Source: Azorinus chamasolen (taxonomy: Eukaryota; Mollusca; Bivalvia; Cardiida; Solecurtidae). From it: a stretch of 64,000 bases of DNA. The position numbers and the translations under genes were made by a program. Shown here piece after piece: positions 12,191 to 21,873 of this stretch. The notes under the pieces were generated by a model. It made no database searches and was not told where the DNA came from. It worked only from the letters and a program-made list of their open reading frames with translations. How positions within the stretch are numbered: position 1 is the first letter of the stretch; every line of letters begins with the position of its first letter. Location of the stretch: the NCBI GenBank assembly GCA_963576725.1, contig OY755241.1, forward strand, positions 55,986,484 to 56,050,483, given 5' to 3'.

Positions 12191-12208
12191 TGGTGTCAGA
12201 ACTGAGGG
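12191..12208 (+). other. Primer-binding site, leucine-tRNA-like
   Basis: TGGTGTCAGAACTGAGGG starts one base after the 5' LTR. Its first nine bases match the complement of animal tRNA-Leu 3' ends (TGGTGTCAGG type), with later mismatches. Leu priming is known for some animal Gypsy lineages. Confidence 0.65.
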
Positions 12209-12269
12209 ATGTTACTTTATTTTAACGCAAAATACGAGCCTACAGATATTTATTTAAAACACAGGCCAC

Positions 12270-12490
12270 GGCAGCCAACCTGCATACGGATTAATAGCGT
12301 GCGGATTCAGGCACTGTACGGATTTTCGGCAGTGCGGAATTTCGCTGACTGTGCGGATCTTACCTGTACGGAATTACGGATTTTGATCGTGCGGACTTTC
12401 CAAACAGTACGGATTTTTATCTTGCGGATTTTCCCGGGAATTGAACGGAATTCCGGACGTGCGGATTTTGTAAACTTTGTGGATCCGTCC
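12270..12490 (+). repeat. Leader with reiterated TRCGGATTT motif
   Basis: Between the primer-binding site and gag, a motif like GTGCGGATTT or GTACGGAATT recurs about 12 times in 220 bp at irregular spacing. It is noncoding and could be an RNA packaging or regulatory leader. That role is inference. Confidence 0.7.
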
Positions 12491-12729
12491 TGTGTGTATT
12501 CGTAGCGAGAGAGGACATATATACACGATCTTTTTGAAGGCAACTTCGGGGTGAGAACTTCCTATGCACACGTTTTGAAGTATTTAATATTGTCCAAGTG
12601 TATAGTTGTTGGACACAACCAATTATTTTCAGCATTTATTGCAGCATATTTGTTTAGCCATCTTAATATTCCTGCACAGTTGGTTAACTGTCTGCATTAT
12701 TATAGGAAGCTCAACTACCATCGCAAATA

Positions 12730-13698
12730 ATGTCAGACAACCAGGACTCCGACTCTGAAATCAATTTCAATTTTAACAACCAACAAGCGGATCCTGTACA
12801 AGAGTACGACAGGGGTGAGATGGATGGACCTGGGGACCATGAATATGTCAGAAGGGAGAGAGGAAACGGTAATATAAGACACAAGGCGGCTCCGCATATA
12901 AAACCAGATCCATACACAGGAGAAGAGGACTGGGACCAATATATCTCTTACTTTGAAGAGTGCGCTGAATTGTGCCAATGGTCCGAAAGAGAAAAGTTAC
13001 TTTATTTGGCAACTTCTTTGAAGCAGCAGGCCAGGGTCCACTATAGTTCCTTGCCTCATGGGGAGAAGAATTCATACAGGTCTTTGATATTTAATTTAGG
13101 ACAGCGTTTTGGGAGTAAGCGGCAACAGAGCCGCTGGATTTCTAAGCTACAGAATAGAGCTAGGGGGAGAAACGAGACAATAGGGGCATTCGGGGATGAG
13201 ATCCGTCTGTATTCACAAAAAGCATATGTGACCTTAGACAGGGAGGCACAAGAGATGCTGGCCTTGCAACAATTCTATAAGAATGTCTCGCCTGAGATGA
13301 GGTGCAGGCTCATGGACAGAGACTGTAGGACCATTAGGGAGGCAGTAGAGATTGTTGAGCGCTATGAAGAGGTGATGGGGAAGACGGATGTGAATGCTAG
13401 GTCTCAAGTTCGAAGTGTATCTAGCTCGGGATTTTCATCAGGCGAAAATAGCCACATTGATAAGCGTGAATGTGGGAAGCAAGAGGATGAAATTGAGGGG
13501 ATAAAAAGTAGCCTTAGAAAGATAGAGCAACGTCTCCAGAAGTTGGAGACTAGGGGTCAGTCAAGGAATTTGAATTCTTCTAGAACGTGTTACCAATGTG
13601 GATCGAGCGATCATTTGTACAGAGATTGCCCAAAGAAAAAGCCAAATGGGTGGAAGTCCTATAGGAACCAGGGAAACGGGAGTCCATCACATCAGTAG
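12730..13698 (+). CDS. gag: Gypsy Gag polyprotein
   Basis: A 322-aa Gag from ATG at 12730. An acidic N-terminus is followed by a Retrotrans_gag-type capsid region (about residues 60-215, with EEDWDQYISYFEECAELCQW and a helix-rich stretch). A basic and Ser-rich linker comes next, then one zinc knuckle of CX2CX4HX4C form (Cys287, Cys290, His295, Cys300). The family role is packaging of element RNA into cytoplasmic particles. The stop TAG at 13696 lies inside the loop of the frameshift-stimulating hairpin. Pol follows in the -1 frame, so Gag is probably made in excess over Gag-Pol. Confidence 0.93.
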   Translation: MSDNQDSDSEINFNFNNQQADPVQEYDRGEMDGPGDHEYVRRERGNGNIRHKAAPHIKPDPYTGEEDWDQYISYFEECAELCQWSEREKLLYLATSLKQQARVHYSSLPHGEKNSYRSLIFNLGQRFGSKRQQSRWISKLQNRARGRNETIGAFGDEIRLYSQKAYVTLDREAQEMLALQQFYKNVSPEMRCRLMDRDCRTIREAVEIVERYEEVMGKTDVNARSQVRSVSSSGFSSGENSHIDKRECGKQEDEIEGIKSSLRKIEQRLQKLETRGQSRNLNSSRTCYQCGSSDHLYRDCPKKKPNGWKSYRNQGNGSPSHQ

Positions 13699-13712
13699 GT
13701 CGTGATGTGGTG
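13671..13712 (+). promoter_or_regulatory. -1 ribosomal frameshift signal (slippery heptamer plus hairpin)
   Basis: Slippery heptamer GGGAAAC at 13671-13677 is in phase with gag (G GGA AAC). A 7-nt spacer follows, then a 10-bp stem pairing 13685-13694 with 13703-13712 (one G-U pair) around an 8-nt loop that holds the gag stop codon. The pol frame is open from 13665, just after an in-frame TAG at 13662. All parts match the established -1 frameshift layout, and GGGAAAC is a heptamer used by known retroviral gag-pro sites. Confidence 0.85.
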
Positions 13713-16700
13713 AGTTTTGATACAAATCGACCTAGCCAGACTGAATTTTCAAAATCACCGAACACAAAGCCGAAAATTGGACACATGTGTAGTAACATGG
13801 GCAGTCTGGATAATGGGTTTTATACCAGAGGGTCTATTGACAAACATGAAATAAATTTCTTAATTGACAGTGGGGCGACTATTACGCTCCTGTCAAAAGC
13901 TACTTATGATAGATGTAGGGGAAAAAGCAATATTCCACTCTACCATAGAGAAGTTTCTATACAGGGTGTTGATGACACAAAGATCAAGGTGCATGGCTAT
14001 GCAGATATTATTTTAAATCTAGGCGATTTTGAGACAGGCATGACATTTGCTGTGTGCGACATCTCACTTGAAGGAATATTGGGGCAGGATTTCATTAGGA
14101 AACATATTAAATACTGGGATTTGGAATCGCTGGATCTTTATACTAAAGATGGAAGTAGCATACACTGTTGCACAGCAGGCAACTCTGAGGCGATATGCAG
14201 AGTAATAGCCAAAGAAATGGTAGAGATACCATCACACAGCTGCATGTTGGTACCTGTGGAGGTACCCGAGTCAGTTACACTCCCAGAAATAGCATTTATT
14301 AATACCAAAGGAAAGGAAACACAGGACTATGGTGAAATTAAGATAATGCCAGGCATAATCACGCCACGTGATATCAATGCATTTATAGGAGTTCTGAATC
14401 ATTCGGAACAGATCACTACCATAACTGAAGGCATGGAATTAGGACTTTGTTATGAGATAGAAGAAGACGACCAAGAGGAAACAGAATTCGAACGTTGTGC
14501 AGCTAATTCTGTTAATGTAACTAATATAGGCCAAGAAGCCGTTCTTCCAGATCACTTAAAGGAAATGTTTGACAGGTCAGTTAGTCACCTGAGTCAGACA
14601 GACAGAGATAGATTTGCAAAATTACTGTTAAAGTATCACGATGTTTTTGCCAAATCTTCCGATGACCTTGGCTGTACAGACAGAGTGAAGCACACAATAA
14701 ACACAGGTAATGCAAATCCAATACGACAACCTCCTAGGAGACAACCCTATGGAAAAAGAGATACAGAGACACAAGAAGTAGAAAAGATGTTGGAGAAGGG
14801 AGTAATAGAGCCCTCAAAAAGTCCATGGTCTTCACCTGCAGTGCTTGTCACCAAGAAAGACGGGTCAACTAGATTCTGTGTTGACTACAGACGCCTCAAT
14901 GACGTCACTGTCAAAGACGCATATCCTATCCCAAGGGTAGATGACTGTTTTGATGCCCTTTCTGGATCAAAGTGGTTTAACTGTATGGACCTCTGTTCGG
15001 GTTTCTGGCAAATAGAGATGGAGGAAACCGATAAAGCTAAGACAGCGTTCTCAACTAGCCAGGGGCTGTACCACTTCCGGGTTATGCCATTTGGCCTCGT
15101 CAATGCTCCTTCAACTTTTCAGAGGTTAATGGAAGATGTGCTAAGAGGATTGCAGTGGAAAGAATCATTATTGTACATGGATGACATCATAACATCAGGA
15201 AAAGCGATAGACGAATGCCTCGAACGCTTGGAACATGTGTTTCAAAGGTTGAGAGTGGCACGCCTGAAACTGAAGCCTTCCAAATGTATCTTCTTTCAGA
15301 AATCAGCCAAATGCTTAGGCCATATAATCACTGAAGATGGTGTAAAGACTGATCCAGAAAAGGTCAGGGTCGTGAAGGACTGGCCTAAACCTTCTAAAGT
15401 AAAAGAAGTTCGAAGCTTTCTAGGACTAGCCTCGTATTACCGGCGGTTTGTAAAGGGTTTTTCGGACATAGCCCGGCCTTTGCACAAGCTATGCGAAAAG
15501 AACAAGAAGTTCAACTGGACCGCAGATTGCCAGGATGCATTTGACACGTTAAAAGAAGCTCTTACAACTACACCAGTCTTGGCATACCCTGTAACAGGGT
15601 CGGTATTCATACTGGACACTGATGCTTCAAACGAAGGGGTGGGCGCAGTTCTTTCGCAGGTGCAAGACGGAGACGAGAAAGTTATAGCATATATGAGCAA
15701 ATCCATGAATGTTCACGAAAGGTCATACTGCATAACCAGAAAGGAACTACTAGCTGTTATAACAGCTCTGAAACATTTTCATAACTATCTTTATGGCCAG
15801 GAGATACTGGTTAGGACAGATAATTCAGCTGTAAGCTGGATAAGAACACTTCGGGTGCCTACTGGTCAAGTTGCTAGGTGGTTACAGGAGCTGAACACGT
15901 ATAACATTACTGTTGTACATCGTGGTGGGCGAAGCCATGGCAATGCAGATGCTCTATCAAGAAGGCCGTGTAAAGCATGCAAACACCAACAAGAAATTCA
16001 GGAGAAATTGGAGGAAGAAACTGAAAGTGAAAATCTGGAAAAGTCAATTCTTGAGGAAGTTAGGGTAGTTACTAGAAGTGAAGCCAAAAGGGGAGAGGCT
16101 TCTGAACTCACTGAGAATCAAGCATTACTGAATGGCTGGGATCCAATCGAACTTGCACGTGACCAGGATGCTGATCCCTGTATAGGACCAATTAAAATGG
16201 CCATCCAAGAGAATAAACCTAGACCCATTTGGTCAGATGTCTCACCAGGGGTATCTGAGCTTAAGACACTCTGGCGTCAGTGGGACCGTTTGGAGATAAG
16301 AGCCGGTATGTTATATAGGAAGTTTGATGATAACAGAGAAACATTTCATCAGCTAGTTGCACCAAAGAGTCGTCAGAATGACATTATGAAGTATCACCAT
16401 GACCTTCCAAGCTCTGGACATCTTGGTGTTGATAAAACATTGAGTAAGATTCGGCAAACATTCTACTGGCCAGGAATGGTAGACTTGGTCCGTAAATATT
16501 GCACTCGGTGTGATGATTGTGAAGCAAAGAAGCTCTCTCGTGCTTCAAATAAAGCACCTTTAGGGCAGTATTTGGTAGGGGAGCCAATGGAGAGGGTCAT
16601 GATGGACATCTTGGGCCCGCTTCCTGTTACCTGTAGAGGAAATAAGTACATCTTAGTCATTGCTGACTGGTTCACCAAATGGACAGAATGTGTTGCAATT

Positions 16701-17501
16701 CCTGATCTGCAATCAGAAACAGTAGCACAAGCACTGATTGATAACTTTATAAGTAGATTTGGTACACCTTTACAAATCTATACTGACCAAGGCAGATGCT
16801 TTGAGTCCAAATTAATGGAACAGCTATGTGAGCTGCTAAAAATAGAGAAAACACATGCTACATCTATGAGACCTCAGGCTAATGGTCTCATTGAGAGATT
16901 CAATCGCACTCTGATCTCTATGCTGAAGTGTTTCTGCACGTCTGATCAGAATAAATGGGACGTGTATCTCCAGCAAGTGTTGATGGCTTATAGGTCTTCC
17001 CCTCAAAGCAGCACAAAAGTAACGCCTAACAAAATGGTATTTGGACGAGAGATTGTGCTTCCCATTCAGGCAGTCATCTGCCGTCCTAAAGAGGAACACC
17101 AAGAGGAAGATCAAGAAAACTTCATATACAATCTTCAAGATAAGCTCAAAGAGTGTCATGAAATAGCAAGGAGGAACCTTAAGCATGCAGCAAATTACCA
17201 AAAGAAACATTATGATTCTAATTCAAAGAAGAAGACATTTAAGACAGGGCAACTGGTATGGTTACATGATCCAACCAGGAAAGTGGGTGTCAGCTCTAAA
17301 TTAGTAAACAAATGGAAAGGCCCATTTGTTATCACTAGAGCTATTGATGATCTCATATGCATGGTAAAGAGAACATCTTCAGGTTCGTCGAAGGCGTACC
17401 ATGTAGACAGGCTATACCCATATCAAGGAAATAGAATTCCTATATGGATTAAAAGAGAATTAGACCAGATGAGAAGAGCATCCCAGGTGCAGGATAATTA
17501 G
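13677..17501 (+). CDS. pol: Gypsy Pol polyprotein (protease-RT-RNase H-integrase)
   Basis: Pol has no credible start of its own and is reached by the -1 frameshift; the first plausible GTG is at 13707 and gives 1,264 aa. With residues counted from 13707, the aspartic protease has DSGA at 54-57 and a GILGQDF flap-side motif. RT has FCVDYRRLND and the catalytic YMDD at 490-493. RNase H begins near FILDTDAS at about 632. Integrase has the HHCC zinc region near 897-935 and catalytic D967, D1027 and E1063, the last two separated by exactly 35 residues. A GPF-type module (WKGPF) precedes the C-terminus; no chromodomain is seen. The frame is fully open, so the enzyme set looks functional. Confidence 0.95.
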   Translation, partial: RESITSVGRDVVSFDTNRPSQTEFSKSPNTKPKIGHMCSNMGSLDNGFYTRGSIDKHEINFLIDSGATITLLSKATYDRCRGKSNIPLYHREVSIQGVDDTKIKVHGYADIILNLGDFETGMTFAVCDISLEGILGQDFIRKHIKYWDLESLDLYTKDGSSIHCCTAGNSEAICRVIAKEMVEIPSHSCMLVPVEVPESVTLPEIAFINTKGKETQDYGEIKIMPGIITPRDINAFIGVLNHSEQITTITEGMELGLCYEIEEDDQEETEFERCAANSVNVTNIGQEAVLPDHLKEMFDRSVSHLSQTDRDRFAKLLLKYHDVFAKSSDDLGCTDRVKHTINTGNANPIRQPPRRQPYGKRDTETQEVEKMLEKGVIEPSKSPWSSPAVLVTKKDGSTRFCVDYRRLNDVTVKDAYPIPRVDDCFDALSGSKWFNCMDLCSGFWQIEMEETDKAKTAFSTSQGLYHFRVMPFGLVNAPSTFQRLMEDVLRGLQWKESLLYMDDIITSGKAIDECLERLEHVFQRLRVARLKLKPSKCIFFQKSAKCLGHIITEDGVKTDPEKVRVVKDWPKPSKVKEVRSFLGLASYYRRFVKGFSDIARPLHKLCEKNKKFNWTADCQDAFDTLKEALTTTPVLAYPVTGSVFILDTDASNEGVGAVLSQVQDGDEKVIAYMSKSMNVHERSYCITRKELLAVITALKHFHNYLYGQEILVRTDNSAVSWIRTLRVPTGQVARWLQELNTYNITVVHRGGRSHGNADALSRRPCKACKHQQEIQEKLEEETESENLEKSILEEVRVVTRSEAKRGEASELTENQALLNGWDPIELARDQDADPCIGPIKMAIQENKPRPIWSDVSPGVSELKTLWRQWDRLEIRAGMLYRKFDDNRETFHQLVAPKSRQNDIMKYHHDLPSSGHLGVDKTLSKIRQTFYWPGMVDLVRKYCTRCDDCEAKKLSRASNKAPLGQYLVGEPMERVMMDILGPLPVTCRGNKYILVIADWFTKWTECVAIPDLQSETVAQALIDNFISRFGTPLQIYTDQGRCFESKLMEQLCELLKIEKTHATSMRPQANGLIERFNRTLISMLKCFCTSDQNKWDVYLQQVLMAYRSSPQSSTKVTPNKMVFGREIVLPIQAVICRPKEEHQEEDQENFIYNLQDKLKECHEIARRNLKHAANYQKKHYDSNSKKKTFKTGQLVWLHDPTRKVGVSSKLVNKWKGPFVITRAIDDLICMVKRTSSGSSKAYHVDRLYPYQGNRIPIWIKRELDQMRRASQVQDN

Positions 17502-17945
17502 TGAACACCTATACATCCATGTTTTCGTTTTTGATTTGTTGACAAAAACAATTTACCTTTTATGTGTATTCTGTAAAATAACATTGTGTGTATATAGTAT
17601 ATGTGCATGACATTTGAAGGAGTATTTGTGTGTAGACATGTAACCTAAGTATTAATAAATAAAAGGTAGTGTAAAAGCTGTAGAAGTTACAAACTGTCAA
17701 ATAAAATGCCGATCAAAGAAAATATGCGAAATCGCGTCTGAAGCAAAAATTGCGAGTACATTCGAGATAGTGCGCGTTTAAAACCAGCCGTTTTAAAATA
17801 TCGTATTCCGTGCCAGTTATACGGTAGCATAATTTCAAACCCTTACCCTTCTGACATGACCATATTAACATTGAGCCTTTAAAGATGGTGGGGCAAACCG
17901 ATCGTGGAAGGACATTTTATTTGTTAAATTGGAATCCTTTTCCCT
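17502..17945 (+). other. Noncoding gap between pol and ORF3
   Basis: 444 bp without a coding frame. Its end is pyrimidine-rich and holds the splice acceptor used to explain ORF3 expression. Confidence 0.6.
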
Positions 17946-19439
17946 TTGGCTCAAAAGCACCTTTTGTGTGTGTTTTTCAGGGAACCATGCTGGCTGTGTG
18001 ATGCCATGTTTACTACCTGGGCAGCTTTGAAAAAGCATTTGGTTGGGCCAGCGCATACACGCATGACAGTGATCTGCCCATGGTGTACTAAGAGGGAGAA
18101 GACCTTTACCAGAGTTGCTGATTTGAAGACACATGCACTCAACATCCACCGACTGGAAGGGGTACAGGACCGTCATTTCAGCCGAGGTGTCGGTTTTTAC
18201 TTTGCAAAGCATCCCGCAGACTATGTAAGGATTGTGGATTATGTGGCGGATTATGCTGATGAGAATGCCGCTGAAGCAAGAAGTTTGATGCGGAAATGGG
18301 CGGAGTCAATGGAGGGTAGTGTGGGCTTGTTGGAGCGGCTGAATCAGGGATGGAAGGTCGAGAAAAATGTAGGAAGGAGCAGAGGTCAGGAGAAGATGGA
18401 CAAAAGGAAGGAAGAGGAGGAGAGTAAATCAAGGGAGAGGAGTAGGACAGAGAAAGAAAAGAGCAGATCAAGGGAGAGGAGTAGGACAGAGAAGGAAAAG
18501 AGCAGATCAAAGGAAAGGAGTGGAGATCGGAGGACAGTGATGGAAAAGAGGAGCAGATCTGATGAACAATCTAGAGCTGAAAAGGAGCAAAACATTGTAA
18601 GGATGAACGAGAAGGGGGATAGTAGTAGTCGGAAAGATGTCAGAGGAAATAGTCAGAGCAGAGACAAGGGGGGTGTTGAGTCTGGGAGTGTTGTTGGAGA
18701 GGTGGATATGCCAACAAAGTCAGTAGAGAAGAAGAGGCAGAGAAGTAAAGAGAGGGAAATCCCCGTTTCAAAGAAACCGAGAACAATCCAGCAGGAAGAG
18801 AATGATGAGGAGGGTTTGGAGAGTTATAAGGATGACATTCGGTTAGAAGATGATTCTGCAACAGATTCTTCTGACAGTGAGTCCGAGGAAGACGACCGCT
18901 CGGATGTTTCATCGGTGGCATCAGCGGTTGCACAAACAGAACAGTTAAGAGTTCGCGCCACCAGGATACTGATGAGGGGTGCCATGCCCATGTGTCCCCC
19001 TGCTCAACGGGACTGGTCAAAAATCTCGGAGCTGAACATTGAAGGAGACAATGGGAGCATGGTGTGGCCTCCAAAGAACTGGAGAACCATGACGCCTGAC
19101 CAAAAACTGATGGCCCACGAATATGCTGCGATGTTCCTGGAGCAAAGCAAAACAGGAAGTTTTCCGGTGGATTTGAGCAGGAGGGCTCTCCTTGACAAAT
19201 ATAACTTCATGGCACTGGAAGGAGCTGCAAGGCCTAAGCCAGAAAGTACTAAGCACAAAGCAGATGCCAAGCTGAGATATTATAACTTTCAGTATATTAG
19301 GAATGTTGCCAGAGGATCAGTGTTGGACACACGCGTTTCCAGAAGTATACTGACGTCAATGGAACGCGCTGACAGATGGCGGGACACTGACAGGATGACA
19401 GCATTACTTGACAGTGCGAATATTAAACTCAGGGTTTGA
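17946..19439 (+). CDS. ORF3: C2H2 zinc-finger, RS-rich protein of unknown function in a Gypsy element
   Basis: The open frame is about 497 codons from 17946; translation probably starts after splicing at 17981 or at the in-frame ATG at 18006. The N-terminus has a C2H2 finger (CWLC...H...H with 12 and 5 spacing) and a second finger (CPWC...H...H with longer spacing). Residues about 145-235 are highly charged and rich in RS/ER/KS repeats, including tandem copies of RSRERSRTEKEK-like units. An acidic Ser/Asp stretch is near 305-330. A C-terminal segment of about 150 aa, with W and K/R, matches nothing I can name. It sits where some Gypsy elements carry env, but no signal peptide or membrane span is visible. 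Nucleic-acid binding is plausible from the fingers and RS region. Confidence 0.75.
   Translation: MAQKHLLCVFFREPCWLCDAMFTTWAALKKHLVGPAHTRMTVICPWCTKREKTFTRVADLKTHALNIHRLEGVQDRHFSRGVGFYFAKHPADYVRIVDYVADYADENAAEARSLMRKWAESMEGSVGLLERLNQGWKVEKNVGRSRGQEKMDKRKEEEESKSRERSRTEKEKSRSRERSRTEKEKSRSKERSGDRRTVMEKRSRSDEQSRAEKEQNIVRMNEKGDSSSRKDVRGNSQSRDKGGVESGSVVGEVDMPTKSVEKKRQRSKEREIPVSKKPRTIQQEENDEEGLESYKDDIRLEDDSATDSSDSESEEDDRSDVSSVASAVAQTEQLRVRATRILMRGAMPMCPPAQRDWSKISELNIEGDNGSMVWPPKNWRTMTPDQKLMAHEYAAMFLEQSKTGSFPVDLSRRALLDKYNFMALEGAARPKPESTKHKADAKLRYYNFQYIRNVARGSVLDTRVSRSILTSMERADRWRDTDRMTALLDSANIKLRV
17961..17981 (+). other. Candidate splice acceptor upstream of ORF3
   Basis: A T-rich tract ends in TTTTTCAG at 17973-17980. 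It lies directly before the codons for the first zinc-finger cysteine pair (Cys at 17988), where the ORF has no nearby ATG upstream. A spliced subgenomic mRNA is therefore likely. The donor was not identified. Confidence 0.5.
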
Positions 19440-19676
19440 CAGTACACTGGGAATATATATAAATGGGACCAGTGGGGTTTCTGGGAGAACAGGAGACAAA
19501 ATAACACAGTGTTTTAATAATATATTCTTTATTAATTGATAGACAACAAAGCCATGGTATCTTTTTCAGTCTTTTATTTCTATTTAAATGTGTGAGATCC
19601 ATAGTAATGGCAAAATAACAAGTTTAAACATGCATTGTGTTTAGTTATGTTGTATAATCCAGGAGGATTATGTAAT
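19440..19676 (+). other. Noncoding 3' region of the Gypsy element
   Basis: AT-rich sequence between the ORF3 stop and the polypurine tract. No feature other than probable 3' untranslated sequence. Confidence 0.6.
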
Positions 19677-19690
19677 AAGGGAGGGGGAAG
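19677..19690 (+). other. Polypurine tract
   Basis: AAGGGAGGGGGAAG abuts the 3' LTR at 19691, the expected plus-strand primer of an LTR retrotransposon. Confidence 0.9.
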
Positions 19691-20923
19691 TGTAATGAAA
19701 GGTACCCTTATGTCACATCTTCATATAGTTTAGTAAAAATAAACCCTTGTGTGTACGTGTACAACGATATTTCTTTGCAAAGTATCTGCATACATGCACA
19801 AGAGTTGTTCAGATGAAGGGCGTGTTTACATACGAGAACCTCACGTTGACACTTCTACCCTGAACCAAACTGCTAATCATTGCCTGTTTCACGGCTATTT
19901 AGGGCACTTGTGGGTATTTATAGGCTATGGATATATCATGTACTTCAATGCATAGCTTGGTCTTACCTTAATATGTATTGAATTGCCATGATAACTCCGA
20001 GAATTTGTAGCTTGTTTACGCTTTGAAACCGCCATTTCCTGTTGGTAAGCATGGCACTGATAATTCATGTTCAACTATTGGCGCCGTCTTTACTCAGGAT
20101 TGTAACACTGTGGCAGTCTTAAATATGTTGCCCTTGCTTAATGAATGATTTGTAGGCATTTAATATTTACTCTGGACAGTGTTAGTCCAGTTTTAACTAG
20201 AAATGATCGTTCTCAAGACCAGGAGAACGGAGAGCTATATTTGATACGGCGGAGGGGTTTTCCGCATGGATTTCGTCGCACCGCAGCTGATTGGACGAGG
20301 ATGTCGTAATGGGCTAATACCGCATTCTCATTGGATAGGGAGGCAGATTACCGCTGTGATGCAACCAGCAAATATCATGACGCAAGCTTCTATATAAGTA
20401 AGCGGGAAACCGAGCGCCGTCAGCTTCCAAACTTACAATAACACTTTACTGCATCACTCTACTGTATAGCAGGAATATTAAGATGACTAGCTTAAGCCAC
20501 CCAGTGGAAATGTAAATACAAACTATATTATAAACATATAGTAAATAGACGTCCTTTATTTATATAAATTATTCATAACCGTAAATCTACTCTGGCGTTA
20601 AACAGGGACTACTGTAGACGCATCTCGGAATCTAGATCTACACTGTTGATCTTTGAATAGACTGCATTCAGACTCTATAGCGAAGGCATTGATATATTAT
20701 AAAGCATCAATGACAGTTTCAATTAGATCTAGTCGGTTATTATTCATTTGATATCTAGATCTGCATAAATTTATTTATCCTTTAAATAAATTGTTAAACT
20801 CATTCAGCGAATGTTGTCCTGATCGGTTTGCCAACCCCACCCATTCTCGTAACCTTACACTCTGGATCCGTCGTTAGGCTTATGAGGAAAACAAACACAC
20901 GCGGCCAGCGTGCGTGCGTAACA
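19691..20923 (+). repeat. 3' LTR of the Gypsy element
   Basis: Same length (1,233 bp) and, by eye, the same sequence as the 5' LTR. Followed by ATAA, matching the four bases before the 5' LTR. Confidence 0.95.
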
Positions 20924-21870
20924 ATAAAGATAAAGACATTACTGTCCGACCAGTACTTACAAAACTGGAATAGCTGTATAAATGAATCACCAAAATCGCT
21001 AAACTATAGAATGTATAAAAATGAACATAAACTTGAAAATTATCTTTTGTACTTACCAAAGAATCTTTCACTAGTCCTATGTCAATTCAGATGCCTGAAT
21101 TTCAAGCTTCCCGTTAGAAAAAGGACGTTTCTTTGGAATTGAGATGGAACACAGATTGTGTAATCTTTGTGACAAACATGAAATAGGCGACGAGTTTCAC
21201 TATTTGTTTAATTGCTCTTTTCTATTAAAAGATAGACGTAAATATCTACCTCCTGAACTGTACAGACATCCAAACATTTTGAAATTCAAAATCCTTATGA
21301 ATAATTCTGATCTGAATATTTTGACCAAATTAGCCTAGTTTGTTAAAACTATAATGCTGAAAGTTAGATGAGCCGTCTTTCTTGTATTGCGTGATTTCAT
21401 TTTTGATTTTTGTTACTATTAACACTTTCCCTGTTCTATATTCATGTAAGAAATAATGACGTCATGAACATTAATAAGATTGGTTTTCATAATGGCATAT
21501 AAGCACAAGACATTTTTATTCAGACAAGCTGTAGAATCAGATCTACATTACACAATAGGCAAACAGAACTGACCCTGACCAGACGGCACATATAGGAGTC
21601 ATCTGATCTGGGTCTGCTCTGTTTGCAGATGCGTAAAATGCGCTTACATAGGGGAAAGGGTTAAGTTACAGCTTGACCCCTGTGATCCCGGCAGACATCA
21701 TACCCTTGTCGGGACATCATCTATGGTGAAACATTTTTCGCTTTTGCAGGGTTCACATGGGTCTTATGTTTATTACTGTTTATATCATGCTTTTTCTTTT
21801 TCTCTGTTAATTTGTTTATGTATCTCTTATGCCCGTATGGGCCATGAGTTTGAAATAAACTTGAAACTTG
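20924..21870 (+). pseudogene. LINE 3' end, interrupted by a hairpin MITE
   Basis: 20930-21140 encodes a LINE C-terminal segment (SDQYLQNWN, CQFRCLNFKLPVRK). After one frameshift, 21144-21338 encodes the terminal Cys/His region (CNLCDKHEIGDEFHYLFNC). The 3' untranslated part continues at 21665 and ends with AATAAACTTGAAACTTGAAA, the tail type also seen on the intact LINE ending at 33757. A family A MITE (21418-21664) splits the 3' UTR at a TTAA. The upstream part of this LINE was separated by the Gypsy insertion; only a few tens of bases may remain before 10957. Confidence 0.75.
21418..21664. mobile_element. Family A hairpin MITE, complete, inside a LINE 3' UTR
   Basis: About 247 bp, TTAACACTTTCCCTG to GGGGAAAGGGTTAA. 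The long flank on the left carries TGACGTCA. The hairpin is at 21559-21626, with left arm ACCCTGACCAGACGG and right arm ATCTGATCTGGGTC. Removing it leaves one TTAA and rejoins the LINE 3' UTR. Confidence 0.85.
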
Positions 21871-21873
21871 AAA

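Larger units (their letters stand above)
10957..20923 (+). mobile_element. Complete Gypsy-type LTR retrotransposon, ~9.97 kb
   Basis: Two 1,233-bp LTRs lie at a constant offset of 8,734 bp with no indel between them. They enclose a primer-binding site, gag, pol in the order protease-RT-RNase H-integrase, an extra third ORF and a polypurine tract. Pol order places it in Metaviridae-type (Ty3/Gypsy) elements. The flanks are ATAA on both sides (10953-10956 and 20924-20927), or AATAA if the last LTR base is counted as duplicated target. All long ORFs are open. Apparently identical LTRs and intact ORFs point to a very recent insertion. The element interrupts a LINE tail that continues after 20924. 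Confidence 0.95.

Noticed and set aside
17946..19439. ORF3 as an envelope protein
   Set aside because: No signal peptide, no transmembrane segment and no cysteine-rich ectodomain; zinc fingers and RS repeats instead.
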